Assembly (NCBI RefSeq): GCF_905220415.1 | Contig: NC_059546.1 | Location: 4,154,001 to 4,218,000 of the forward strand | DNA: 64,000 bases | Source: Colias croceus | Taxonomy: Eukaryota > Arthropoda > Insecta > Lepidoptera > Pieridae | Direction: 5' to 3' | Shown: in pieces, positions 34,760 through 47,500 of the stretch | Layout: every line of letters starts with the position of its first letter | How positions within the stretch are numbered: the first letter of the stretch is position 1 | Position numbers and translations under genes: made by a program | The notes under the pieces: model-generated | Told to the model about the DNA's origin: nothing | Seen by the model: only the letters and a program-made list of their open reading frames with translations | Database searches by the model: none

Positions 34760-37219
34760 GAAGTTACCGCATAGCTGGGTAGTGGAATATTCAATTCGTG
34801 AATTATAGATTTGGAAATTTTGTAGGTTTGTAAATAAATTGAAGGAATAGAAGCTCCGCATTTAAGGTAAGTTTGTGTGTTTTGTACCTATATACCTGAA
34901 TCATGGTAGGTAACTGAGATTGACGTGAAATTCATTTAAATATCCAGATAGAAAATACGAAGGATATTAATATGGTTGGTTATTTCATTTATAATTTCCT
35001 GGTTAGTATTTTTTATAGTATTCTCACGTACATTTGTTTGTATACAAAACTTCACATAATATAATACAATAGTAGGGGACACGCAGTTGTATGAATCTTG
35101 GCAGTTACCAAAGGACAATGATGTTGACAATGAGTGGGCTGATACGTTGGCACTTTGAGGAGCATGTCCGGTTACAGACATGGGAAAACGCGGATTTATG
35201 TTTATTATTTCATGTTTAAAATATAACATAATACCTACTAAACTTTTAAGTTTTCCATAAAGAAAGCATGTCTACAAGAACCCGGTTGTACTGATCTTTT
35301 TAATTCATTGGGAAATAGTAAGTCGTCTTATTACAAGTATAAATTATATTAATTAAAATTACAAATTAATTATTCTTAAAGAAATATCTCCGAATATGAA
35401 CTCTTCATCGCAGTAATTTCGGAACACGTGTCCGATATGGGATAATATTATGTGTAAATATTTCAACTTGCTAGAACAAATATAATTACTTAAAATAAAA
35501 TTCATATCGTTTTTTACACTACCAATTTACACAATTACTTTTTTCCCAGCCTCAATTAAAATTGATATCACACACGCGTAGGTATGTAAAACTATATAGT
35601 TATGATAATGTATTTGGTTCGAATAGCAAAAGGTCTTACATAAACATTACAACAAACGCAAAACTTACACTAGATCCAAATGGAAATACCCGAATTATGT
35701 AATGCAATAAACAAGCTGGTCACTTGATAGAAAATCCAGTTATACAATATTATCCGCGACGCATCTAATTGAGGAGGCTGTGACCAACGCCTGCTTAGAA
35801 TATATAAATCCACGTTTCCTATTATAATTGAAATTGATACTATCGCGCTTGAGGGAATTCATTTTTATAACCGTTCATTTAAAGTGTTATTGGAATGCTG
35901 TTAATTAAATATAAGTTATAGGTGATGATTTTTCGATACGTAATAAATGTTTGAAAATTGTATTTAATTAAGAAATTCGTATGCGTAACCGCATAAATTA
36001 CCGTGAGATATGATCTTCTACGCATTAACGCTGATAAATGTTACTCGTTTACGTTTTTACCACCTTCAACTGTTTAAATTGAAATCTGAGCGTAGGGCTT
36101 CGCAGATCTTTGTTCCTACACTTATTATGCACTGAGATACCTTCAATGCTACCTTAATATACATTTATTCGATATAACATGCCGCAATTTGTCACGTAAC
36201 CAACAAGCGGTTTAAATGGTCGTAAATTTCGCTTATTTTTCATTCGAGACAGGTAATTTTAATGCATATTTAATGGACGATTTTTGGCTTCAAATTCACT
36301 AAGATAAGGTGCAGCTATAATGCATGCAGCTTGCCCCTCTATTATTTATCGTGTGATTTTTGGCAACGAACGTTAGTCCGCTACTTGGCTCGGCTAGATG
36401 TGCAATCTTCATAATGCAATGCTCTTTTGCTGGACACAGCCTCGGGCCGAGCTTTTCTATGCTTGATTTGACGTTTTATTTGACACCTGCGACAATATTT
36501 ACACTCATGTTTATCGTCAATAGTTTCTCATGCATTTAAAACAATGTAGATCATTTTAACTGTCACAAAATAACACGTATGTTTATATTACTGGCCATGA
36601 CGTTTATATTGTGCAAATTCAGATGTAAACCAATTAACGTAATGCCTGCTTACAATTTACACGCCGCAATAACTGTTAATATAAAAAAAGCTTAATTACC
36701 GCTCCCGCGTAATTAAATTTATACGACAATCTCGTACACAGTCGTCATAACATCATAAATGTATGACACATAAATATTTATTAAAACTAGTTACTTACGC
36801 CGGCTTTCACTCCAAATAAACACGTGAATCTGGTAGATGCATACCTGGGGACGAAAATAAATAATCTTAATTAAGCCGAAAACGTAATGTGTTAAAATAA
36901 TAAATCATTCAGGTGATATGTCTTCGGGTCGTGTAATGAATAATGAATAATGGCGCGTCCGGTTGGTAAAGACGCCTAATTGAACGAATATCAAGATAGT
37001 TATCAGGAAGCGTGTGAAAATATATATCAAAGCGCCTCTTAACAATCGTGATTATTTGCCATTACTAATGGCACTGCCAATCTTATGCTAAATGTAAAAC
37101 GCAATCATCCTTTTAGGTGATGAGTTGGAACTATCAGTTAACAATCTCCACACGTACCTACGTATCAATAGTAACTTATACGTATTTTACCAAAATCCAA
37201 ACATCCATAGGATGTTTAC

Positions 37220-37261
37220 GAGCAGTTTAAAATGTATATAAATAATTAATTTAAACTGCTC
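37220..37261. repeat. 12-bp inverted repeat (hairpin)
   Basis: gagcagtttaaa (37220-37231) and tttaaactgctc (37250-37261) are exact reverse complements around an 18-nt AT-rich spacer. Possibly the remains of a small mobile element or a dyad binding site. Confidence 0.6.
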
Positions 37262-37507
37262 TTAACCACTACAACTTCTAGTTTATACCTAGTGCTATTT
37301 ATTATTCCAAACCAGTCAATCACTTTCGAAATAAATTCAACAACTCTCAGCTCCTAGAGACGACAATCCTTACTCTCGAACACATAAATCACTGTTAGCA
37401 GTTAAGTAGATTTGAATGTTAATTTATTTCTAAAAAATCTCATTCACCTTTTCGTTAAGTCGAACAAAAGAGGTGACGTTACATAAGCGCTGTGTTTATA
37501 CTGATAT

Positions 37508-37729
37508 ATGTCTGGCAGGCCAACTGCCCAAATACCGATCGGGCTAAGCACCGCCTACACTCGGGTCAAAGATAAATCATACACGACAACTCAAAAATGC
37601 CAACTTCAAAAACATGTTTGCCCGGCGAGTACACGCACGGACGGGAAGACAAGAAAAACAAACTTAAAAAATAAATTACTTTTGTATACCTTCCTTCTTT
37701 CCCGTTGTTGGACGCCGAACGAGTCATAA
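37508..37729 (+). CDS. Doubtful small ORF, 73 codons
   Basis: ATG-initiated, with a Thr/Lys/Arg-rich translation and two Cys in the middle. Base composition over the first 150 bases is less AT-rich than its surroundings. No domain is recognised and no conserved context supports it. It could be an exon of a host gene, a mobile-element remnant or chance. Confidence 0.12.
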   Translation: MSGRPTAQIPIGLSTAYTRVKDKSYTTTQKCQLQKHVCPASTRTDGKTRKTNLKNKLLLYTFLLSRCWTPNES

Positions 37730-40700
37730 ATCACAGAAAGATAAGCATAAAAAGATTGTATGAGGTAGGTACACGGTAGAACTAAACTTTTCGTATTTCG
37801 TTATCAAGCGGGCCCGATATAAAAGAATCTACACCTATTCCTTGAAACATAGGAGGATGTAGCCAAAATTCAAGTTGGCAATAGATTTTAAACTTTGATG
37901 TTTTGAATTTTGCTCGCGTTCCAACAACCACTCTCTGACGAAAAGGGGAAATAATGATTATTTCCAGAAACAAAAGGATTCTACTACCAGTAGGTATAAT
38001 ATATATATATGCATGACGCAGTACTGGCAGTTTAATTATATGCATGGTCGTCGTCATCATATCCTCTTAAATACAACTTTAGCTATCTCAATAATAGACA
38101 GAAAAATCATCAATTATCATGTGTGACCTGTGCGTTTAACAAATTGCTACCTTGTACCGCGCTACCACATGAGGGGCCATTTGTCAGCCTCCACTATACA
38201 CGAGCGCCTACTGAGCAATTAGATTTGTTAGCTTGTACCCGAGCAGTTTCATCACGCCCCCGCTCAACAACAGATGCTTGGACTAATAACCTCTCGAAGT
38301 TTCCCCTGCGGCCCCCGCCCGCGCCGCTCCGGCGCTACCCCAGCAGCCTCCCTTAGCCGACCCAACTAAGATAGATTGCGCCACCATTCTTGCAATTTTC
38401 TTGTCGTATCTTGCCTCGTAAATTCCTGGTGATATATTGGTTCGGATCTCTCGCGATGCGACCAGGAGCATACTCGAAATATGATAAGAGTTATTTATTA
38501 TTGTTCTTATTGGTTTTCCAAGGGGACCTATGTAAAAATATCCCATTATGGGGTGCCACGTTATGTGTTGATAAATGTTGCGCGTCGCGTTAGTGTGAAT
38601 CGAAAGCCTAAAGCTAAGTTGTAAATCACACGGTTCAGCCGTAGGTATTCAAAACAAACATTTGATTTATATTCACGTACAAAACGAACACGAATTAAAT
38701 TTAATAAAAGGATAAAACGTTGTACAGAAAACAGAGTTCGTCTTAAATATTACAATCCACGAAATAAAATAAAGGAATCTTCATTAATTTTCCGCCAAAT
38801 TAAAAACACTCAAGGCCCTTTCTCTGCAGCAGGCACCACCATTACCATATTCTAATAGCTATAAATTGTCATTCCTATTAAACGCTATCGCGTAATTAAA
38901 ATAAACATATTTTATATTCATAAACTTTCAATCAATATTTCACCATTTACTTTTGTAAGTTCTATATTTTGTATGAAATCTGCTTGTTTTTATTACATGG
39001 GATAGAGATTTTATTTCATTTTTACACTTGAATTACTCTTAAATCAATATAAAGGTTACATAATATCATTCCTTAAACATAATATATTATGTACATAGGT
39101 TTTTCTTTACTTTCGCTTACGCAATAACAAATTGTGCATAACTTAAAATACTTAGGACGATTCTTATAATTGTTATTCACCCCAAATAGACATCCGATTG
39201 GGGTTCGAAAGACATAAACAATATCGAAGATGCAGATGACGCAAATAAATCTTAATTCCCAAGTGACAACTTTTCGAAAACATTGCAATTCGCAGTTTAT
39301 AAAATACTCGAATTAACAAAATGCATTTCGTGTGCTAAATATTTATTGTTATTTTGTTACTGTAAATACTTCGTACAATTTACCTTTTGAATATAACACA
39401 GACTGTATTTTAACTGACCATAATATAGGTTCAATCAGGCAAACGAGATGGTCCTAAAACACACCAAATAATTATTTGTACCGCATTACAGCTTACAAAG
39501 AACTTCTTACTACGTCTTTTCTATATGCATACACGAAAGTGCCTTTTCCACCAAGAATAGTACATCTAAATAACATTCTGTCGGATTACAAATCTCGACA
39601 GAGACGTGGACGATGAGCTTATCTACAAAATCAGTGGACAGAACCGTTAGTAGAGGCCACGTCATTGCGTATACTTTCCACGTACAGATACGACCTATTA
39701 AATTCTCCAGCTAGTGGACTTTCCCAGTTCCAATGCGATTTACTTTCGATTTTATATCAACTTTTGTATTTTTATTCCAAGCGGGTTTTAAGGATTATGA
39801 TGCGGTATTGTTTTACGGCGAAATATTGAAAATTTTAACAAAAGTTTGGTAGGTAAAGGTAAGATTAAATTTGGTAAAAAGTTACCTAACAATTTTTTAT
39901 CATACGTTTTATAATTTCTTAAAAACTTTAATTTTAAGTTGATTTTTCTCATTTTAAGATTTATAACTCTACAAAAAGAGAAATAAGACCATTAGAAAAT
40001 TATGCATCTGCATACAATTAAGCCGGATTATTTCAATAAAATATATCCTTCACATTTAGGTCTACCACAAAACTCATAACCTTAAGAATGCAAAGGACGC
40101 GAAACGATTTTTAATACGGCCTGCACCCCATAATGGATGTTTTCGCACCCTTGCTTTGCGGTGACATTTGAAATTCGATCCTCTATGAAAAAACAAAGCC
40201 TAAAACATTATGCAAATGGCGTTATGTTCGTATTTTTGTACGATTCGCCAATTTTATGAGCCGAATAGAAAGGGTTGAGGGGTTAAGACGATCTGTGTAG
40301 TGAATAAAAGTATTTTGATTGTCTATTTCGGCTTATGTAGTGAATATAATAAACCCTTCTGTGGTTTGATACAGTTTTATTGTGACGTAATTGCAACGCC
40401 TGTTATAGGGTTGATAATTAACATTCATAAAAGATTGTCGCCTAATATTTTATTTAGTTGCCTTCACAGTCTGGTATTGTTTTTATAGTACCTAAAGCCA
40501 TTGTTCAAATAATTTATAACATTTTCGTTTCGTGAATTTTTGTTTTTGCTCGTAAGTTTATGTGCTTAATAGATAATTTCTATATAAACATTTATAATTG
40601 TCTTCGTTCACGATACGTATCGTAGATACGTGTTTGCGTCTTAAATGATTCTTCGTCTTGGCTATGATTATATAAAATCAAGGATTATATTATTATGCAC

Positions 40701-43700
40701 TAAGTAGGAATCTAGGTTTCGGACAAAATGTAGGTTATTTGTAAACATTACTTATCTTTATAAGCAGATCTATTTTACTAGGTTATCGCCCCGCAGTGCG
40801 ATTCCATCAAAGATTTGTCAACGAGGTTGATAAGTGGTTTCCTCAATTTAGTAGTTCTGAAGATACCGGTGCGATTGTCGATCAATTTACCTACTTTCAG
40901 GTCACCAACTTAGATTTTATACGTTTTACCTTAATAGTAATGTTGTAAAAATAGAGACTGGAGTAGGTATGGAACATCTTTATTTGCGAATAAAAGTTTG
41001 AATCTGTCAGTTTCAAAGTCTTGTTTTTCCAAGGATTGTTCTGTTAAAAAGCATTGGATTGTTTAAAAGCCAGACGTAGGTAATTATAATACATCGGAAG
41101 CTTAAATATTGCATACCTATTTAAATTAATCTGCTGACAACACAGTACAAAGAGATAATAATCAATCGTGAAATCTAACACCTATTAAATTTAAACCACA
41201 CAAGCACACATCATCGTGTTTTTGCATCGCTCATCACTCGGGCGGATTCTAATCAAAATTATCATGCAATTTCGGTTCAACTAAAACGTGTCCAGCCGAC
41301 AGAATGAGTTATACTCCGCATAAATATGTCCCGCCATTTATAAACGGCATTATAAAATTGAATCAACGCTACAATAAAAGTAAAACAAAGATTTTAAAAT
41401 AGTGGCCTGCGAGAATGTTGGATTAGACAGGCATTTGTTAATGTTATATTCATGTAATCTTTGGAATCTTAAGTGGTCCGGATTTGGTTTTGTGTGTTTC
41501 TTAGACTCTGTTTTTGGTGCGCTGACACATGGGAGAAATATAGGTTTCGCTTTAAAAAATTGGAGCGAAATATTATACAGAAATAAAGTTCAAAGATTAG
41601 TTTACACGATTATTCTTATAGGTAGTAGGTACCTAAATATAATTCACAGAATGCTATTTTCGTTCGAACTATGTTTTCCAAATGTTATTTACCATTTCAA
41701 CATACATAAAGCATTTCAATAACGTGATTACAACAAAAATAATAGATACATCCAGATAAGCGTGTACAAGCTTCGCTTTAATCAAAAAGGTATATAGAAA
41801 TCCGATACATCATTTGCATATCCCGGGCACATGTGGTCATAGACAAAGGGGTGTAATGGACCCCGTATTTAATTTTCATGAAACGAGTCCTATTTTAATA
41901 CGTCTGCAAGAGAATAATAAATTAAACCCTTTCTATTTCGAAATTATCTGCGGTCGAACCATGACTAATTTATTAAAGTTTTGTTGTACCTATATGTAGT
42001 TTATGAACGATAAAAGGGCTTATGTTCTAAACTAATCGAGAAACGATTACTGGGTACCTATTTTCATTATAACGTAACAAAAAAACTGTTACCATTTAAA
42101 AAATTCACATACGTAAAGTATAAAGCGGAATAACGGGACATACGATGAAGAGAACTAATAAAATATTGAAAATAATTGTATGTAATTTGAGAATAAAAAT
42201 AAATTATAAAAAATAATTAACAAGAGAATACACAAGAGAAGCTACAGGTATGAATTACACAATAATAAAAAAGAGTAAATGATACTTTTTTTGTTCACAT
42301 AACTTTATTATTGTATGTTGTTGTCCCTTATTTCATGAAGTCAATTAAATAATACCTACAGTTCAAACGTTTAGCAGGCACATGCAATTCATATTTTTAA
42401 GATAATATCAAAGACTATCAATTTAATTGTTTTCGATTTGAAGTTACAGTAGCTAGCTACTTCATTATAAAGAATTATGAAACGTATTGATGGTGTTATA
42501 TATATTTATACTGTCCTAACTGGCAAGTAATCGTTCAAATGCATTTTATTATACACGACTGACGAAAGGACCGAAACAGTTTTCTGCACGAAAAAATCCG
42601 TTGCTTGTGAATCTTATAATTATCTAACTGAATATATTATTTAAATTTAGAGCTCGTGTAGAATAAATTATAAGCGTTTCTTTTTTTTCCTACACCATTA
42701 TATTCATTAAATAGTAATAGGTAGTATACGTACTAAATGTAGTTATTATGTAGGTACCTACTTTAACAAATCCACAAACCTTTTCGGTTCTTTTTTATGA
42801 ATATTCATGATGTTCATTAACTTACGCATCTATCTGACGAAATGTCATAAAAACATAGTACCTACGAACTGAATTTTTTTCTTATTAATCTCATTTAACC
42901 CCAAATCGTATATTTAGCAGAAGGATTACATATCAATTACACACAAAAAAGGATGGTGTTACCAGTTAATAATTCGGTTGGGCACGTGCCAACTAGGACG
43001 ATGCCTCTTAACAAAAAAACATAATACAGAATTTATTTATTTCCGACTAACGCAACACTGCGTAACATCACTATAATTTTCGTTTTAATTTACTTATATT
43101 CACAGTCATTGCATGCGATTACCAACCGGTGTATGCCTTTAATAGCAGTCGATATTGCAGGAAATAAGGTTGAGATTTGCTTGCAGACATTGTAAAAACT
43201 GTTTCTTCAGTCTTTATCAGACGTCCATAGGTAGTGGGCAGTCGATGCGCGGGGAAATTTATTAACTGTGATACGCAGTCAGTGTTGCGAAGTAAAGGTG
43301 ATTTAAATTAATATTAATTACCGACAAGGCTCTAATTAATGTAATTCGTGAGATAAGAATATCAATTCAGCAGGTTTGAGGGCTGGGTGGTTCGTATTTG
43401 CGACGGATAGTTGACTTTTGCGAGATTTTGCAAGATTGTAGGCTTGCTGATTCTTTGGTTATACCTACAATACAGATGTATCTTCTTGATTATACTCTAT
43501 TGTTAGAGTGATCTGATTATATTCAATGTATCAATGAACACAACATAACAGTAAACTGTAAACAGAAACAAAATAAATTTATGCATGAATTGAAATTATA
43601 AATAATTCATCAAACAAGTCTAATTTTTATATTATTATTATCTTCATTTGCTAAAATCCTTATTTAAACTTATTGCAATAGATCAAGTTACTTTAAAACG

Positions 43701-44214
43701 ATAAAATAGGTACCTAATGATAAAATAAGTATGTGAGCATAGAATTGTATGTTGATTCAAACTTCTGTTTATGCCGAAAACATTTACGTTTCGATATAAA
43801 TAAAGGAGGCACATCCGACAGAACCACTGAAGTGAAGCCACGGGTAAAAGCTAGCGATATATAAATTGGACGTTTACATCTAGAATACACTAGGTATAAT
43901 ATGAATACTAATGTATGTTTGTTGTTTACCATCTGCTCGTTTCCCTTTCAATCAAATGATAAAAACATTTTCAATGAACTAATGTTTTAGTTATTTATTC
44001 TGGATGTATCGTTTGTTAAAGTATACCTATTTGTTAAATATAAATGTCTTTATTTAGTTTTCAAATTCGTTTAATGGGTAATTTATGTGAAATGTGAAGC
44101 TTCTTTAACTTTTGTTTGTACTTGTGAATTGTGATGCTCATTAGTTAATAAAGTAATTTCTATATTTTTCTTTGTAGGTATGTAGTATCTAAGTAGTTTC
44201 TATATGTAATGTGT

Positions 44215-44599
44215 ATACCTGTCGTGGCCATATCGTAGATTTGCTCATTTCATGAAATGGCCAACATAATTTGATCAGATCGTTAAATCATCAACGTTTT
44301 ACGATTTGGTCATCGACATTTGGCCAGATCGTATAAAATATAGGTTAGGTTAGGTTAGACTTTAATAAACAACGCACGAGCCGAACGAGCAAAGCGAGCG
44401 TGCCGCGGCAGCGGCCGGCGAGTGCCAGAAGCGAATCGCGTTTTAAAAAGGAAACAAAAATGGTCGCATTTCGTGAAATGGCCATCCACTTTTGGCCAAA
44501 TCGACGATCTGGCAAAATGTGGATGACCAAATCGTGAAACGTTGACGATTTAACGATCTGGCCAAACTAAATTGGCCATTTCATGGCCACGACATACCT
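44215..44599. mobile_element. Non-autonomous DNA transposon with 6-bp duplication
   Basis: The element spans 44221-44593 (373 bp) and is flanked by ATACCT at 44215-44220 and 44594-44599, a clear candidate target-site duplication. Ends are GTCGTGGCCAT and ATGGCCACGAC (11 bp, perfect). A second inverted pair, 44254-44332 against 44505-44582, aligns along about 79 bp with roughly nine mismatches by eye; the left side has an extra segment of about 22 bp. The middle holds a (TTAGG)n tract and a CpG-rich core. The repeated words TGGCCA and GATCTGGC/GATCG recur through the arms. There is no transposase. A 6-bp duplication is unusual for the commonest superfamilies, so assignment is left open. Confidence 0.8.
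44341..44358. repeat. Short (TTAGG)n tract inside the DNA transposon
   Basis: taggttaggttaggttag contains just over three units of TTAGG, the telomere repeat of most insects. It lies inside the 44221-44593 element, so it moved with that element and is not a telomere end. Three units can also arise by chance or replication slippage. Confidence 0.7.
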
Positions 44600-47500
44600 A
44601 AGTTATGCGGGATCTAGGTATATCCATTATAATAATATGTCAATGTTAATTGAATAATGAATATCATCACTGAACAAGATCTTGTTTAGATATATCTTGG
44701 TATATTTCTGAAAAGTTTTACATAAGACAGCAATTAATATTTTCTAGTGATTAGTAGGTACCTACCTACCAAAAACATACCTCTATATAAAAGAGAATTT
44801 CGCTCGTATACCACTAAGTATTTAATATTTATTAAACCGATGCACATCTCGAAAACTTTAAAACGGATAGCGATGTAAGCAACAAGGAACTAATCAACAG
44901 AAAACACGGTACAAGCGTTGAATTAATCAAAGTTTAGAACAAAGCCGTGTAGAGTGAAGTGAGGCGGGTCCGCGGCACGTACATTGTATCTGTATGTGTC
45001 TATTGCACTATACTCTATTAATCTTATGACTTTTATTACTTTTTCTACAGTTTTTACAAGAATAGAAAACAAAAGGTCAAATGATGCAGTAGCTAAAGAT
45101 AGAAATTGAACTGCACTCTTTTTACGTTTTATACGTAAATTAAAAAATTATTAACTATTAATTACCTACATGTAAAGTATCGTATATCGACACGATCTAA
45201 CTCAACAAGATTCAATATCTCACAAAAAAAAAGACAAATTACGATAAAAAGTGCATGCGAATAATAATATAGCGAGGTTACATTGTAAAATGGAAAATAC
45301 ATTACAATGTGCACTTCAGTGCTCTTATTCTATTTGTGATAAAGGAATTAATTAATAAACAACCGGTTTCGACACATCAACGTTGAATGCTTCCATCAAA
45401 ATGACAATACGAAGCATTAATTATGAATTACGTATTCGTTATAATGCTACAAAGATATAAAGGAACTAGAAGGATAAATACGTAGATGCTATTCCTGTGT
45501 CGTAACTAGAACGTGCTGTTTTAACTACATGTTCCACTAATTTATTTAATAATATCTAGATTGTTAAAATTTATAAACAAACTTTTACATTTAGGTAGGT
45601 ATATACCTACATTTATAAAGGCTAGTACCAACTTCTACACAATTTTAACAAACCGTTAATATCGAATTTTCACATAAACGATTTAAAAAATAATAAAAAA
45701 ATTAAACCACCTTTAAATTACAAAAAACCGAAATTCTCAGTTAATTTTAATGTAACTGATACAATTAACAAAAAGGCATTTTAAATTACATGAATGTAAC
45801 TAATATTTATTATTCATACATGAAGCAATACATTAAACTGTCCGATCGATCGCTATCTTTAATAACCATCTTATACGCTCTGCGAACATCGAAATAAAAT
45901 AATAAACATACAACAACTTTATAAAGCTTGCCTTCATTTATATGTAGCTATACTACGTTACGCCCTTTCGCCACCGTGTGTTCATATTGATATATTGTAT
46001 TGTTTATGGCGCGGCCGAATCAAAACGTGATATATTGTGCAACGCGTGTGCTGTTCGCGAGTAACTTTCATATTTGGTAGAGTTATGGGGATATCTAGAA
46101 CTGGAAGGGCATAAATGGAATCAGTTACATAGATCTCATGGTATCTATGGATGGTTACCGTTGTACTTTCCGAGAATATATTTTATGGGGAGAAGTTTAT
46201 GAAGAATTTCTTGGTACGGAAATGGTTTAGAAAACTTTGTATGTTCGTTTTCGTTAAATATGATATTGAATTACATGTGTTTGTTGTATGTCAAAAATGT
46301 ATATTTACATAGGATACAATTGGATAGTTTTCAATTTCGATAATATGAGCTAGGAATTCCCAGAATAATTTAATTGCTACAATTTTAATTTAAGATGTTA
46401 ATAACTGTCCGTCATACTCATAGCTAACTAAACTTGAGTAATGAGTATCTTAAAGCTCAAGTCTCAAAATTAATTCCAAATAATCTTATTTTATTACCTA
46501 CTTGTTTATTATTTACACAAGTAAAATAAATCCTCACTTAAATAAATAAAATTTACAATTAAATCTAATTAACTAACAAAGGTCCGTCACAGATAACATT
46601 TTAGATTGTAATCGAAAGTTCAAGAACTACGTCCTACCATGGACCCAATAAATAATTATATTCGTCCATGGTCCTACGCTGTTCTATGGTAAAATGTATC
46701 CAGTATGTATATATGCGTGTGCGTCGAATACATAGATAGATGTATGGTGCCAAGGGAATAGTCGGGATGAGGGATAAATTATTGCTTTCTACAACTATGT
46801 GTCTGCACCATGTGTTATGTTAGACACTGTTTTAAGTTACCGCTTGAGTTATGTGCGGTATAATTTGGATCAATACGCGAATATTTCAATGGTGTCGCGA
46901 AATAACGTTACGGACATACTGAAATTGTGGGCATATTATATTATATTGTATTAATATTAAAAAATAGATATCATATTGCTTTGATTCAAAATTTTATTTC
47001 ATTCAATCTTTCTTGAATGCATAGATATCTAATAAACTTACATTAACAATTAAACTCTATAATCTGTGTTTTTCTGGAAATTCTTTTGTTTTTCTTTTAT
47101 CTATATCGATGATGACGATGATTATATTTAACGTAACTGTAAAATTTGTAGATACCTTCGTTTAATATGTATGTATATAGGCGTAGTAAATAGTAAAACC
47201 CTGTCCACCAAAAATTTTCTAGCGCTCTACATTTTTACCAAAACTCGATAATAGCTTTTTTCTTAACTTTTTCTTAGCAGCAGTTAATTGACTAATTGCG
47301 TAATGCATTTACCATGTCCGCCACACCGAACTTCTCACTTACCTCGAGAAAGTTTTAATGTGTAAGTACTCGCGACTAAGCGACCTTACACAAACTTTCG
47401 GTAACGAAATCAGACAGGAATGAAGACTATAATTTACATTTGTTTTTGAAAGTTTTAAGAGGTTGACTAATATTGTGAAAATATGTTTTTAATCATTTTC

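Larger units (their letters stand above)
34760..44214. other. Long AT-rich non-coding interval
   Basis: No supported gene. Open frames at 37508-37729, 38123-38356 and 41402-41722 lack domains, and the last two start with GTG. A stop-bounded frame at 35069-35158 translates to a Trp/Asp/Asn-containing peptide that could be a coding remnant. A GC-rich pocket occurs at 38240-38355. Near 43830-43856 the text gtgaagccacgggtaaaagctag resembles a degraded copy of a motif common at the ends of insect repeats. Confidence 0.4.

Noticed and set aside
41402..41722. 106-codon open frame
   Set aside because: It begins with GTG, which is not a normal eukaryotic start, and has no domain. Its length is within chance for 64 kb.
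44341..44358. Telomere end or telomeric array
   Set aside because: Only about three TTAGG units, and they lie inside a bounded DNA transposon.
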